Assembly: GCA_036172665.1 (NCBI GenBank)
Contig: CM069877.1
Span: forward strand, 17,881,001 to 17,945,000
Origin: Prosopocoilus inquinatus
Taxonomy: Eukaryota > Arthropoda > Insecta > Coleoptera > Lucanidae
Reading direction: 5' to 3'
Length of the DNA stretch: 64,000 nucleotides
The stretch's first letter is position 1; the number at the start of each line of letters is the position of its first letter. Positions 1-10,801 of the stretch are shown one piece after another. The position numbers and the translations under genes are program-made. The notes under the pieces are model-generated. The model was not told the DNA's origin and ran no database searches. It saw nothing but the letters and a program-made list of their open reading frames with translations.

Positions 1-1
1 C

Positions 2-175
2 ACCCTGTCGCAAGTGAGTGGCAAGAGTCAACTTCAAAGGCCGTACCTCAACAACGTCTCTGCAGTCTATCGCGACGAAGAACAAGAAGCACGACAAGCG
101 CTTGAAGAAGTTCTTTTGGTGCCGTCGCGTCGGTACTCGAAAACACGACGAAGAGAGAAAATGTGTGACACATAG
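2..175 (+). CDS. Possible C-terminal coding tail, unrecognised
   Basis: A frame open from the left edge of the window runs 57 codons to TAG at 173-175. Third positions are fairly GC-rich for such an AT-rich window, and the peptide has a charged, helix-like stretch (YRDEEQEARQALEEVL) followed by a basic tail. This could be the last exon of a gene lying to the left. Against it: a donor-like CAA|GTGAGT sits near base 13, so the exon might end there, and a second frame (18-221) is also open. No domain is recognised and no clear poly(A) signal follows within 100 bases. Treat as a weak candidate. Confidence 0.2.
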   Translation, partial: TLSQVSGKSQLQRPYLNNVSAVYRDEEQEARQALEEVLLVPSRRYSKTRRREKMCDT

Positions 176-250
176 TGCGGAAATTCATCGTCTCTCTCCC
201 TCTCCACCCGCCCCCCATTAAGTCTAGCAGATACTCGGGGGATGTAATTT

Positions 251-1430
251 GTGCCCGTGCTTCAAACAATTTTTAACTTACTTCAGCGTTCAAATTAATT
301 TTGGTAAAATTTGGAAACGGTTGAATAGAGGAACGGGGAGGGATCAAAGCACCACCCCCACAACACGTTTATTTATCTCTAGAAATAAAAGCGTCACAAT
401 CTAATACTGACACCCCCGTTCTCTGTTTTAAGTAAGACGATATACGGTGATCACTCGCGCCTACAAATGAAATTCTCCGATGAATTATTACCATCTTCAT
501 AATTTGACTGTCTTCACTTGTTTCTGAGTGACACAGCCAACTATTTCTGCAGAAAGTCACTTCTCCTTTTTAATTAAAATAAATCTTCGTTTCTCTTTTG
601 AACAAAAAAATCCCTTGATGGTCTATCCTTGCAAAAAAACAAGTGATTATTGGATACCGATTATAGTTCGATGATAGCCGAGGAAAAGTAGGTGGATGCA
701 CGTGCTGTGACCTTGAAAAATCTAATTGAAACACATAAAATAAAACGTTTTAATACTCCCACAGTCTGAGGTGCGGTTACATTAAGAATCAGGGTCACTG
801 TGACATTAGACTGTGAGTATCTGTAATGAAATAATTCTCCCTTTTTTTTTTGATTTTTCGAATTCGCCGGCGCCTTTTTAATTATTTGTGATTAAAGCTG
901 CGTCGGGCACAAGTGAGGGGCGAAACGACAGACTAGTGCCCTCTTCCGCACGTTCCACATCAAAAAGAAATTATGCCCCCTTCAGCTATTTTGAGTTTTT
1001 CTCACTTTCTGGTAAAAGCCAATATTTTCTGCAAAAAACTAGTTCATTTTTTAATTACGAAAAAGAAATTCTTAGGTTTTTTCTTTTTGAACGATGGCGT
1101 AGTATGGCTTGCAACGTCGATAAAAAGGGATTATCCGGTGGCATTTTCGATGGTAGTTGAGAAAAATTAGATTGAAACATATGCAGTGACCTAGAAAAAC
1201 CCGACTGAAAACGCTGTCCAAAAATATATCTTAAAAATGTCATAGTCTGAGGTGCCGTTCAAGTGAGATTCAGAGTCATGGTGACATTAGGCCATGACTA
1301 TTGTGGCGAAGTAATTTGTTTTTAATTATTTATTGTTGAAACAACATCGGACACAATTGAGGGGAGAGAGGACGAAACAACAAAGGCATTCCTGGCATTT
1401 CCATCTCTACAAAAAATATACCGGGTGTCC
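251..1430. repeat. Old, diverged tandem repeat array (left part)
   Basis: Similar blocks recur: an anchor resembling CACAGTCTGAGGTGC followed by a GTCACTGTGACATTAG-like segment lies at about 761 and 1241 (480 bp apart), with a weaker unit near 395. Each is followed by a T-rich stretch, then by TTAATTATTTGTGATT-like sequence and GGGCACAAGTGAGGGG-like sequence (about 907 and 1350). The array resumes at 4341-5760. No gene is seen; small ORFs here change frame between units. Confidence 0.5.
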
Positions 1431-2605
1431 CGCGCCATGTCCTCACCCTTCTAGAATCTTTATTTATTAATCGATTAATCTAAACTTTGGAGACAATAAG
1501 TTAAACAAAAAATGGTATTTGTCGTCATGATGCTAGTCGTCATAGGACTTCCGGTTTCGCCGGAAGTGATATCAACTTTCTTATTTTAAATGGAATACCC
1601 TATATATTTTTACATTTTTAAATTTACGGATCATTACGAGTCCGAATATGTATCAATTGTTAATTTTGGCTTTCATGACAACGAAAGACAACTAGACAGC
1701 TATGAATCGCATTTCTTCGATCTAATGCGATCAAGTCTTTCAAGAAAATCACTACTTTGATTGTACTTTGATTTCTAACATTTTTACAGTATTTGAAATT
1801 TTCATTAGGTCTTAACTTCGAACTTTTTTCGATAGAACCTCATATGTTTCTTAGCTTACATCAACAGAACATTTTTCTTTAAGTACGCTGATACCAAATA
1901 TTTTCATATCATATCATATTTTCTTTGAAAGTTATTTGAAATAAAGGGAATGTAAAATTTTAATAAGACATGCTCTATTTTAAATTATTTTCAAAGAAAA
2001 TATGACGTATTTGGTATCAGCGTACTCAGAGAAAAATGTTCTGTTGATGTAAGCTAAGAAACACATGAAATTCTATCGAAAAAAATGAGTTAAGAAAATT
2101 TCAAATACTGAAAAAATGAGAAAAATCAAAATACAATCGAAGAAGTGATTTTCTCGAAACACTTGATCGCATTAGATCGAAAAAATGCGATTCATAGCTT
2201 TCCAGATTGAAAAATAAAAAAGTTTTTTTTCGCTGTCATGGAAACCAAAATTAACAATTGATACGTATTCGGACTCGTAATGATCCTTAAATTTTAAGAA
2301 AAATTTTGTGCAAATCGTTTTTGATTGCAGTGAAAACCTCGAGCAGCCTCTGGACAGCTGTTTCAGCCTTGCTTGGGGCTTCTTCAGCAGAGACGATGTC
2401 GCTATTTTATCTGTTCTTAAATTTTAAATATGTAAAAATATATAGGGTGTTCCATTTAAAATAAGAAAGTTGAAATCACTTCCGGCGAAACCGGAAGTCC
2501 TATGACGATAGCAACATGTCGAAAAATTCCATTTTTTGTTTCATTTTTTGTCTCCAAAATCCAGATTAATCGATTAATAAATAAAAATTCTAGAAGGGTG
2601 AGCAC
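1431..2605. mobile_element. Foldback element A, long inverted arms
   Basis: The left arm (about 1445-1960) is repeated in inverse order at about 1985-2605. Matching landmarks include CCCTTCTAGAATC with TTCTAGAAGGG, CGATTAATC in both arms, and TTCTTTGAAAGTTATTT with its inverse. Each arm carries ACTTCCGG-N5-CCGGAAGT followed by ATCAACTTTCTTATTTTAAA (1547-1567 and, inverted, 2478-2498). The right arm is interrupted at about 2296-2420 by a piece of another repeat. The outer right end is lost where element B begins. No transposase is encoded. The class is unassigned. Confidence 0.65.
2296..2420. repeat. Inserted copy of the 31-kb repeat core
   Basis: This segment (AAAATTTTGTGCAAATCG through the GCTTGGGGCTTCTTCAGCAG part) is nearly identical to pieces at 31145-31245, 31460-31560 and, inverted, 31730-31818. 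It breaks the symmetry of foldback A, so it inserted into, or was converted into, that element. Confidence 0.6.
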
Positions 2606-4340
2606 ATTCTGAAAATTAATACACTGCCCTGGGAGGAAGTGATCTTTCATGCTAAAATATTTTGTACTTTTATATCACTTCCGGTTATGCCGGAAGTCGC
2701 CATTAACTTTCTTTATTTAAATAGAGTGCTATATCTTTTATTGCAAATTAATATTTTGCATATTATTCTAAGTAAACATTGTTAAGGCTTACTTAAACTT
2801 AAATGTAATGGTTTTTGAGATATCTTCAAATTTCTTTAAAAAAAATTGTTTTGGTAAACTTTCATTTAATAGAATGTACTAACGAGCTCATAAAATTTCA
2901 AGATTCAAGTTGCCTGTCGTTTGAATGGATCTTAGTTCAGTCTTTCAAATCATATCCTAGTTATCCCTAAAATATTCACAGGATGGTCAAAAGATCGTGT
3001 TACGTTTAACTGCCCAAAACTCAGTTTTCGTAAATTTCCATTAAGAGATCTATGTATGTATTCTAAATCGATTAGTACCAGCATTCCCTCTACCTATTTC
3101 TATTAATTTTCTTGTTATCAGTAAGTGTTTCTTATAATGACATGTTTTGGTAAAATTATGACAATTTTGACAATGACAATTTTGAGCTGCAAAGTTATAT
3201 TCACAGGTACGTATAAATAAAAACAAAGAAACTGACAAAATTAAAGGAACAAATAAAAAGGGACTTTAATATTTGATCGGTCAAGGATCACGACACGATC
3301 TTAATTTTTGTGTAAAATTTCTACAAAGTGACAAGAGAGACAGACAAATTATCATAGCAAGTATTTATTGGTTGATTCGACTCTTGTCTCAATTATTTGC
3401 AAATTTTATACAATAATTACGACCGTGTCATCTCCAGAATAATAAATAAAACTGTTAATTATTTTTTTGCCACTTTTACCAATTGTTAGTTTTGTTTTTG
3501 TTTAAAAAAATATTAAACTGATAAAGAAAATCGTTTTCAAGGTATACTTATCTTTTTAAGACGCTAGTTTATGAAAAGCTTACGATAGGTATTTACCTAT
3601 AGCTTTATTACAAGATGTACTACAAAATAATGTTATGGTTAACAATTACTTATTTAAAAAAAAAATAGGAATTCAATATCTGCTTTTTATTTTTTCAAAG
3701 TTGCCTACGAGTAATTGCATTAATGGCATTAATTAACACAATGAAATAAACATATTATTGATAACAAGAAAACTAATAGAAATACATATAGAGACTGTTA
3801 GTACTACTCGATGTAGAATTTGATTCTGTACCTCAAGATGCAAAAAGATACCAGGCTGTTCCAATTACAAAAATGAGTCTTGGGAAGTTAAACGTGACAA
3901 GGTTCGACACCATCCTGTCAATTTTTCAGGGATAACGTGGACACCTTTGGAAGGCTGAACAATATTCTCTCAAACGGAAGGCAGCTTGAATCTTGAAATT
4001 TGATACTGTAAATACATTCTCTTAAGTGAAAGGTTACCGAATATTTTTTTTAAAGAAATTTGAAAATATCTCAAAAACAATTACATTTAGGTAAGTCTAG
4101 GAAAGCCTAACAATTCTTACTTAGAATAATGTGTAGAATAGGAATTTGTAATCAAAATAAAACATTCCATTTAAAATAAGCAAGTTAATAGAGACTTCCG
4201 GTCTAACCGGAAGTGAAAATATTTTAGTCTGAAAGATTACTTCCTCCAAGGGTAATATATTAATTTTCAGAATATTTGTATGTTCCTTTAACCGAAAAAT
4301 TTTAATAAGCCACTTAACTTCGAATATCCTGTATATATCT
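2606..4340. mobile_element. Foldback element B, relative of the 16.5-kb element
   Basis: Inverted arms lie at about 2606-3125 and 3755-4340. Landmarks are TTCTGAAAATTAATA, ACTTCCGG-N5-CCGGAAGT (2677-2697 and 4194-4214), the inverse pair CTATTAATTTTCTTGTTATC / GATAACAAGAAAACTAATAG around 3100-3125 and 3760-3780, and a right end CCTGTATATA. The same family forms 16504-18522. The left tip is missing next to element A. The middle (3130-3750) is AT-rich with no coding sequence. Confidence 0.6.
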
Positions 4341-5760
4341 TTTTTGAAAACATAATTTTTTTGACCCACGTGAATGTTTATAGTTGTTTTGGGTGGTAAA
4401 GAGCGGAACTGTTACTATTGACACTTACTTCTGACTAAGGTTAAAGTAAACTTAACAAAAAAAAAACGCCATAAATTTATTTTGCGTCTATTGTCACAAA
4501 CTAAGGTGTTCTCGAAGTAAGAGCCAGGACCACTATGACATTAGGCAGTAATCACTAGTCTTCAAATCAAACTCTCAGATGTTTCCAGGAATTTCTAACT
4601 TCACAGTTTAACTATTTTCAATTGTTTCAGACCGATAAATAACAACCATTTCTGTCGGCAACAAAATTCTTCACTTTTTTGAACAATAAAGCTCTATTCT
4701 CACCATCATGCAAGCGGCCTGCAATGCACGGTTCGGAATGGGCTCTGCACGTGCTCGGCAAATAATGTACCTATGAATTCAAATGCATTTTCCTTTGCGG
4801 AGTCGGTGCACTCAGTAAAATAATGTGTTGGATCAGTTGCATTGTTTATATACATCCCAACAGTGATGTTAATTTAACGTGTTTTATGTTGAATGTACAC
4901 TCAGAAAAATAATGAGTTGGATCAACAGAAAACAAGTTAAATTAACATCACTTTTGGAATGTATATAAACAATGCAACTGAACCAACACATTATTTTTCT
5001 GAGTGTGCCCAAATAATGTGAATGCAATTCGGGAAATGCATTTGAATTCATAGGTTCCATTATTTGCCGAGCACGTGCAGTGTCCGTTCCGAGCCTGTGC
5101 ATTGCAGGCCGTTTGCAGGATGGTGAGAATAGAGCTTTAATCGATTGATGACGTTCAACGTTGAAATAATCTGGCGAATTCTTTGTGCCACGTCACTCTT
5201 CGATGTTGTCTGCTTTTAGTTTTGTGCAGTTCCCGCTCTTTTTACCTTTTGGCTTAACCATCAGGCATTTACTAAGTAATTTGAACTGGGTCTCAATCTG
5301 GACAAAAACAAACATCCATAGTGCTGAGACACCCGTCTGTCCACTTCGTTGTTAATTGGTCTGAAACGAATCGCTACATGTGCAGTGACCTTGAAATGGA
5401 TCGCTACATGTGCAGTGACCTTGAAAAGTCTGCCTGAAAATGCAATTATGTATTTTCTTGGACAAATTTGTTACAGCCGAAAGTGCGCTTGAAATAAGAG
5501 TTAGGGCACGAGATAATTTTTTACTTTTATTTTTAAATATACAACTGTCACAGTCTGAGGTAAGTTTTAAGTAAGAGCTATTGTGTCATTACACTCTGAA
5601 TATCGTACGCGATGTAAATTTTTCTTTTTTGATTTTTCCAATTTTCCTCATCATTTTGATTATTTATGATTGAAACAGCGTTAGACACAAGTGGGGCAAC
5701 ATGGGCTTGCCCCCTCCCTCCTTCCCCCGCCTTCACGAGAGAGAGCTCGCGTTTTCATTT
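4341..5760. repeat. Old tandem repeat array (right part)
   Basis: Units like those at 251-1430 reappear: CTAAGGTGTTCTCGAAGTAAGAG at about 4501 and CACAGTCTGAGGTAAG near 5550, each followed by a GTCATTA-type segment, and AGACACAAGTGGGGCAAC near 5683. A short exact duplication (ATCGCTACATGTGCAGTGACCTTGAAA) occurs twice at 5369-5425. A palindromic MITE splits the block at 4688-5138. No gene is seen. Confidence 0.45.
4688..5138. mobile_element. Palindromic MITE, about 450 bp
   Basis: The two halves are inverse copies of each other. The outer ends are AAAGCTCTATTCTCACCATC (4688-4707) and its exact inverse (5119-5138). Inner landmarks GCACGTGC, CATTTGAATTCATAGGT and ATTGTTTATATACATTCC-like segments pair along both arms. 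The small minus-strand ORF here is a product of the palindrome and not a gene. Confidence 0.7.
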
Positions 5761-6773
5761 AAAATAGATTTTTGGATTTTTTTACGAACAATTTTATTAT
5801 TTTTTGCCCGGCTTCCTTTGTAAATCCTTGTACGTAGATATGCCATTGACTTGGCAACTAAAAAAGCGGTTATTTTCGGTTATTAGGTAACTCGGTTTCA
5901 TCAATTAGTTTTTAATTAATTAATCAATTCAGTAATTAATTAATTTAATTAACGGGCGCCCTGTTGAATTTTTTTTTATTTCACGGAGATATTTTGAACT
6001 TGCCTTTGATTAATTTTATTCAAAAATTAATAATCTGTTGCCTGGATGATGATTTTGCGCATTGATAATCGTGATTTTTAATTATATTTTTCCTCTCCAG
6101 CGAAATTTAATTGATCAATTAATTTAATTAATTTTAACTATACCTACTTGATTATCTGGCTATCATATCTAAATTACGTTGACGTAATTTTTTTATTTCC
6201 AGTCGATCCTAGACTGTAATTCGAAAATTTGTAGCGCATTTTCAATTCTTCTCGGTGGAGTCATTTGTAAAAGCCTAACCATTTCGACTTGAATACTGAC
6301 AACAATCATTCTTAATCTGACTTTTAATTTTCATTTTCATTCCGAAAGAATTGACATTGATCTGAATCATTGTCAACATTAGTCTGACTGTTACGAATCT
6401 GATTGCGATCCTAATCATTTTAAAATCAGTTTTAGTGATTATTGTATATCCGATTTCGACAGCTTTGATTGTAATCCTGAATCTGATCATTTTAATTTCG
6501 ATTTTGAAACTGATTTAAGATATTTTTTTTCTACTTGTTCTAACTCCGATCCTAATTCCGCTAATTCCGTTCTGATCGAAATAGTTTAACTTTGATCCTG
6601 ATCAAGAGAGCTGGGATTACACATCGCTTTTTTTTAACTGTGGCCATAAAGTTTTACCTGCTAAAATTTTTCCTCGCGTTAACTTATGTTCTGCTCAAAA
6701 TTTTAAACTAATTTCAGTTTCCAATTCAGTTCAATTACATAATATACTACAAATTACACATAGCCAGAATAAC
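5761..6773. other. No gene seen; AT-rich with cryptic simple repeat
   Basis: 5920-6150 is dominated by TTAATTAAT runs. 6280-6600 is an imperfect low-complexity stretch in which CTGATC, CCTAAT, CTGATT and TTTCGAT words keep recurring. The ORF on the minus strand (6275-6490) follows this word repetition and is rejected. Confidence 0.5.
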
Positions 6774-6983
6774 AGATGCATCTTTAAATTAATTATTTTA
6801 ATATTAAAAGTGGACATTTTTAACGAATCCTGTAGGTCAAAGTTAAAAAAAAATTAGACGCAGTCGTCTAAATGTCTGATGAATTAATTTTTGATTTTGA
6901 CCTACTCGATTCATATTTGGTCGTTAATAATTTCAACTTTACATATTAAAATAATTAAATTGATGAAGCACCTCTTATTCTGG
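6774..6983. mobile_element. MITE with CCAGAATAA ends
   Basis: The ends are CCAGAATAA (left) and TTATTCTGG (right). Inner inverse pairs include TTAAATTAATTATTTTAATA with its inverse, CCTGTAGGTCAAAGTTAAA with TTTGATTTTGACCTACT, and AGACG-CAG-TCGTCT at the centre. TA is present just outside both ends. The length is 210 bp and no coding sequence is present. Confidence 0.55.
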
Positions 6984-7023
6984 TAATCTTCATTTTGTAA
7001 TAAATTATGCAATTGATTTGATA

Positions 7024-7149
7024 TTGCAGTAGGATAGACAAATTGAAGCGGGTTTGCTACATAATAAGTCCCCCATGCAAGGCGGCCAGGTTTGCTGTCA
7101 AAGACTTATTATGTAGCAAACCCGCTTCACTTTCTCTATCCTACTGCAA
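7024..7149. repeat. 126-bp hairpin of the GCAGTAGGATAG family
   Basis: TTGCAGTAGGATAGACAAAT with GAAGCGGGTTTGCTACATAA is followed after about 35 bases by the inverse copy. The flank AGGTCAAAAAGCGATCATAG-GATGTCGCT matches sequence at 31030-31060, 31610-31640 and 25415-25450, so this is a short copy of the 31-kb repeat family. Confidence 0.6.
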
Positions 7150-7893
7150 TGTCAGGTCAAAAAGCGATCATAGGATGTCGCTGTTTTATCTATTCATCTT
7201 ATTTCTAAAATGATGTTGAAATTTCCAAAGACTTTTCTGCTTTATTACTTAATATTACTTATGTTTATTAACAAGTAAAATTTTACCGCGTTTATCTACG
7301 TCTTTCATTAATAAAACATTAAAGTTATATTATCTTGTTAACACAAAACCAACATCTTTTCCCCATCTTGGAGGGCCTATATCTATGTGAAGAAAGCTTC
7401 TAGAAAAATTTTGTTTAGATTTTTGAGACCAAATTAATGAGTCTAAAAACCATCTGAGTGATGGTGCGGTCTTTTTTCTATTGATCAAGTTCAATAACCT
7501 ACCTCCAAGTTATCCACAGAATTTTTTTTCAGAGTTGGATATGAATTAGAGAGATACACAGAGCAGTCATGTCTGATATTAATTTTATATGGTTGGATTG
7601 ACAGCCGTTGTAAAAGAACTGTCCGTGTCAGTGCCTGTCATTGTGATTCTTTATTTTTGCTTATTTATGAATAAATAACGACTTTTGTGTCTCAGGATTT
7701 TCAGAAACGATACTTATTCGAAATTTATTTAAGAAGTGGAAGAAAAATAAATTGCGAAGGTTTATGATCTAAGAAATACTATTAAAAGACAGTTCAAATC
7801 AAACAGGTTTAAAATTCGGAGTTTCAATATAACTACGACATACGTGATTTTTCTCACAGGCAACCCTGAAAGATAATTCTGTGGCTCAAACAT
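7150..7893. other. No gene seen
   Basis: AT-rich sequence after the hairpin flank. No long ORF, hairpin or repeat unit was seen apart from matches of about 60 bases to the 31-kb family at its left end. Confidence 0.4.
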
Positions 7894-8530
7894 TATACAG
7901 GGTTAGTTAAAAGTATGGAGACGGCGACTTATTGTCGTTAATATTCATTTTAGGAAATTATGTTCAATACAAAAGTTTGTTATGAAATTATTATCTACAT
8001 TTGAGGATACTTGAATTTTTTTTCTTCAATTGTTTTTAAGTTACGACGTCATCGATATTTGTTTGAAATGACAACCTATATTTCTGATTATTGATTTCGA
8101 TAGTTCATTCTATTCTCTTTTCAACGGTATACAATGTTCAGTATGTTACATTTGAAAAAAATTGAGAAAAAGTGCCTTAAAGTTCAAATATTAAAGATCC
8201 ATTAAATTAGCAGAATTAATTAACACGGTAACTAGACTCATTTATTTGGAATAAACTTATCAGTCACAATCTTATCATTAAAAACAAATTAATAACTAAC
8301 TAAATTAAAGTAATTGTTCAAATTGTTCTCCATTTCTAATTTGACCCAATCGATTTACAAAACCCTGAATAGAATTTTGTAAAAATTCTCGGGAAATTAC
8401 TTCTATCGTTCTGGTAATTCGGATTTTTAAATCTTCGACATCGTTGGGCTTATCTTTTAAACCTTGTTTTTTACATATTCCCAAAGAAAAAAATCTAAAG
8501 GGCTTAAATCAGGCGAACTAACCCTGTATA
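7894..8530. mobile_element. Mariner-type element, internally deleted
   Basis: The ends are TATACAGGGTTAGTTAAAAG (left) and GGCGAACTAACCCTGTATA (right). Its right third holds the reverse-strand tail of a mariner-like transposase. The left 200 bases (GGAGACGGCGACTTATTGTC, GTTAATATTCATTTTAGGAA) recur at about 48134-48330 and, inverted, at 52803-52894, so this is an interspersed family. Confidence 0.65.
8305..8520 (-). pseudogene. Mariner-like transposase C-terminus, remnant
   Basis: Read on the minus strand, the sequence gives SSPDLSPLDFFLWEYVK, then after a one-base shift GLKDKPNDVEDLKIRI and a tail ending in NGEQFEQLL before a stop at 8305-8307. The SPDL-SPLDFFLW block is the third catalytic Asp region of DDE transposases of the mariner type found in insects. 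The earlier catalytic motifs and the DNA-binding half are absent. The final EQLL resembles the EHLL end of the larger mariner relic at 32801, which supports family membership. It cannot encode an active enzyme. Confidence 0.65.
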
Positions 8531-9111
8531 ATTATAAGCACAACATTTACACTGACATTTGTTTGAAATTATTTTAAGCGTCAATCAATTTCATCAACAA
8601 AATAAAAATTTCCCGTGCTACATTACAATGTAACGCCGTTTTTTAAATTTTTTTTCATGTCTAAGGACCAAAATAGAAAAAAATACTATAAAATACACTT
8701 TCATAAGACATTTTGGCAGATTTGTCCATTTACAAAACTCGTCTTCGACTCGTTTTCTAAAACTAGACGCGTGCGCTAAAATCACGTCTTATGAAATTTG
8801 TTTTGTAATATACTACTAAATCTTACTCTAATCGCTCTAATTGTCATCCTGTTCATTTAAACACTCTAATTCTGTTATAATCCTATTTTTTTTTTAATTC
8901 AATCTTGATCAACCTACTCGACATTGGCCCTATTGTTAAAAAAGTGGGTAGGCAATTCTTTAATTTACCTACTCTGATAATAATCATATTTTAAAGGTGA
9001 TTTTACTTTCTTAATTATATCCTTTTTTTCTTTCACATAATTATAAGTCTTTTTCCACCAAACTATTTTGTTGCAGACGACATTTTGACCTAACCGCACA
9101 ATACACTGTGT
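8531..9111. other. No gene seen; CTAAT-rich stretch
   Basis: 8810-8950 repeats CTCTAAT, TCTAAT and CCTATT words in a low-complexity pattern like that at 6280-6600. No coding sequence was recognised. Confidence 0.4.
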
Positions 9112-9113
9112 CC

Positions 9114-9497
9114 ACGGATTGGGTTCGCAATAGGAAAAGTTTAACGTAATTTATATTTCAGTTTTCGGAAAAAAGTTATTCTTTATAAAAGTTTCTGCTT
9201 GTCCTAAAACCCCAAGAAACTTTAGAGAAACTGTTAAATTCTCATTGATAGCTGAGAAAAATTGCTTTCATAAAATGTGGCAAAGTACGAAAATTTTTGA
9301 GTAAAATCACATTACCTAGTAATGTCAGTCACATCAGTAAATGTAATTAATTTATTATTATTATTATTATTAATTTAGGAGTAAAATCTTCTCAGTCAAA
9401 AATGTTAACCCCAGAGTAGCGAATTTATTTAATTAAATGTTACGGCATTGGAAATATTTCTTATAACTGAACCCAATCCGTGGACACAGTCACAGTG
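9114..9497. mobile_element. Tc1/mariner-type MITE with TA duplication
   Basis: The left end CACTGTGTCCACGGATTGGG pairs with the right end CCCAATCCGTGGACACAG followed by TCACAGTG. TA dinucleotides flank both ends (9112-9113 and 9498-9499). A (TTA)n microsatellite lies inside at about 9352-9375. No coding sequence is present, so this is a non-autonomous element of 384 bp. Confidence 0.65.
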
Positions 9498-9499
9498 TA

Positions 9500-10435
9500 T
9501 AAGGTAGTTCTTTTCATCACCAAACGATGGAAAACATTATATTATTTCCACTGAAACCTGTTTCTTATGTCAGACCTTTAAGTTATCATCAGGGAATTCT
9601 TTCAGGCAGAGTTTAGACTGAGACAAAAACGGGACAGTTATTAATACGGGACTGGGTACTGAAATACGGTGACAATCTCGTATATACGGGACGTATGGCA
9701 GCCCTACCTATTGCTATAGTCTGACCCCGATGATTTTTCAAAATCAAACTCGATTTCAAACGCAGTGATGGCTGGTATAAAAAAATACAATTAAGTAATC
9801 CGTGAAAGCTCTTTAATAAATTAAGTTATTAGAGTGTATTGTGGGCTTAAAAAACACGCGCATTTTGTGTCCGCAACAAAGCCGCTTTCTTGGGCAAATC
9901 CGGCGTAACCGAGCCTGACGATTTAATGTCTGATTATTACGAGAAGAGGTCTTTGTCGTGGCCAGCCTTTATAATCGGTTCATTACAGAAGAAAACCAGA
10001 TTTCACAGAATAAACAAGAACGCCGCGCCGTGGACAATTTACATGATATTTATTACTACATAAATTTCGGCTATAGTAAACTACATAAATCACTGTCTCA
10101 AAATTGATTTGCAAAATCAATTTCCATACTAAATTATTGATGAGACGCAAAATCCTTCACTTTTCGGTGTAAATAAACGCACAGGCGAAGCGAAGGCGAA
10201 CGCACTTGCAAGTCGCCTTCGTGAAGAAGTTTTCCGCTATTAGGGCAAATGCTTCGAAACTCGTTCTGTAATTATTACGACTTGGGTACGATTAGATTGC
10301 ACAAAACTTTTTAACGTCTCCACGGATGCGCTCGATGTCGCAATAGCAAGAAGATTTAACTTTTTGACTGTCCCTCGTAACTAACCAATTTTCAATTCTG
10401 TAGTTTTCTGACGCGTCAAAAGTGAAAAGTGCGAA
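9500..10435. other. Upstream region of the 10436 exon
   Basis: This stretch is less repetitive than its surroundings. From about 9850 to 10370 it is richer in CpG and GC than the neighbourhood, as expected near a promoter or 5' UTR. No TATA box can be defended. TTTTCAATTCTGTAG at 10389-10403, preceded by CTAAC, could be a splice acceptor, in which case the coding exon is not the first exon of its transcript. Confidence 0.3.
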
Positions 10436-10720
10436 ATGTCTGTGCCCATGGATTCAAATGGCGAACAAAAACCCGAATTAACAACAACTGATAAAGATGT
10501 GAGCGTGTCTAGTGATAATCGCAGAGAAAAACAATTGCTAAATTCGGATGTGAAAGAACGCCTCGCGGAGCGTCGCCGCTCTTTCGTCCCCATGTCCAGC
10601 ATGGAGGAGGAAAACCTTCGCGAAAGACTGCACTTGGCTCAGCTGAGGCAGATTTCAGCCGTCGTCTACAATGAAGTTAGGTACACGAAGGAGTCTTTCA
10701 GGAAACTCTTCCTGTGCAAG
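10436..10720 (+). CDS. First coding exon of an unrecognised host gene
   Basis: The ATG at 10436 (context GCGAA-ATG-T) opens a frame of exactly 95 codons that meets a strong donor, TGCAAG|GTGAGTACG, at 10720/10721, so the intron is phase 0. The frame would run past the donor to a stop at 10754-10756, but the donor match argues that the last 11 codons are intronic. The N-terminal half is polar and rich in Ser, Asp and Glu. Residues 41-52 are basic (ERLAERRRSF), and residues 57-95 (MEEENLRERLHLAQLRQIS, then YTKESFRKLFLCK) look like an amphipathic helix region. No signal peptide or membrane segment is seen. Codon use is clearly less AT-biased than the TE relics. I could not assign a family. A hAT-like element begins only 82 bp past the donor. 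Confidence 0.6.
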
Positions 10721-10726
10721 GTGAGT
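10721..10726 (+). other. Splice donor of the 10436 exon
   Basis: GTGAGT directly follows ...CTGTGCAAG, matching the MAG|GTRAGT consensus. It decides the 3' end of the exon and sets phase 0. Confidence 0.6.
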
Positions 10727-10801
10727 ACGACCTACACTTCAAATTCCATCCGATAAGTCATCGTTTTCTTCAATAAAGCTCGCGGTTTTGGAGAAATGAA
10801 C

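Noticed and set aside
6275..6490. 71-codon minus ORF in the TCTGATC-rich stretch
   Set aside because: Low-complexity word repetition explains the open frame.
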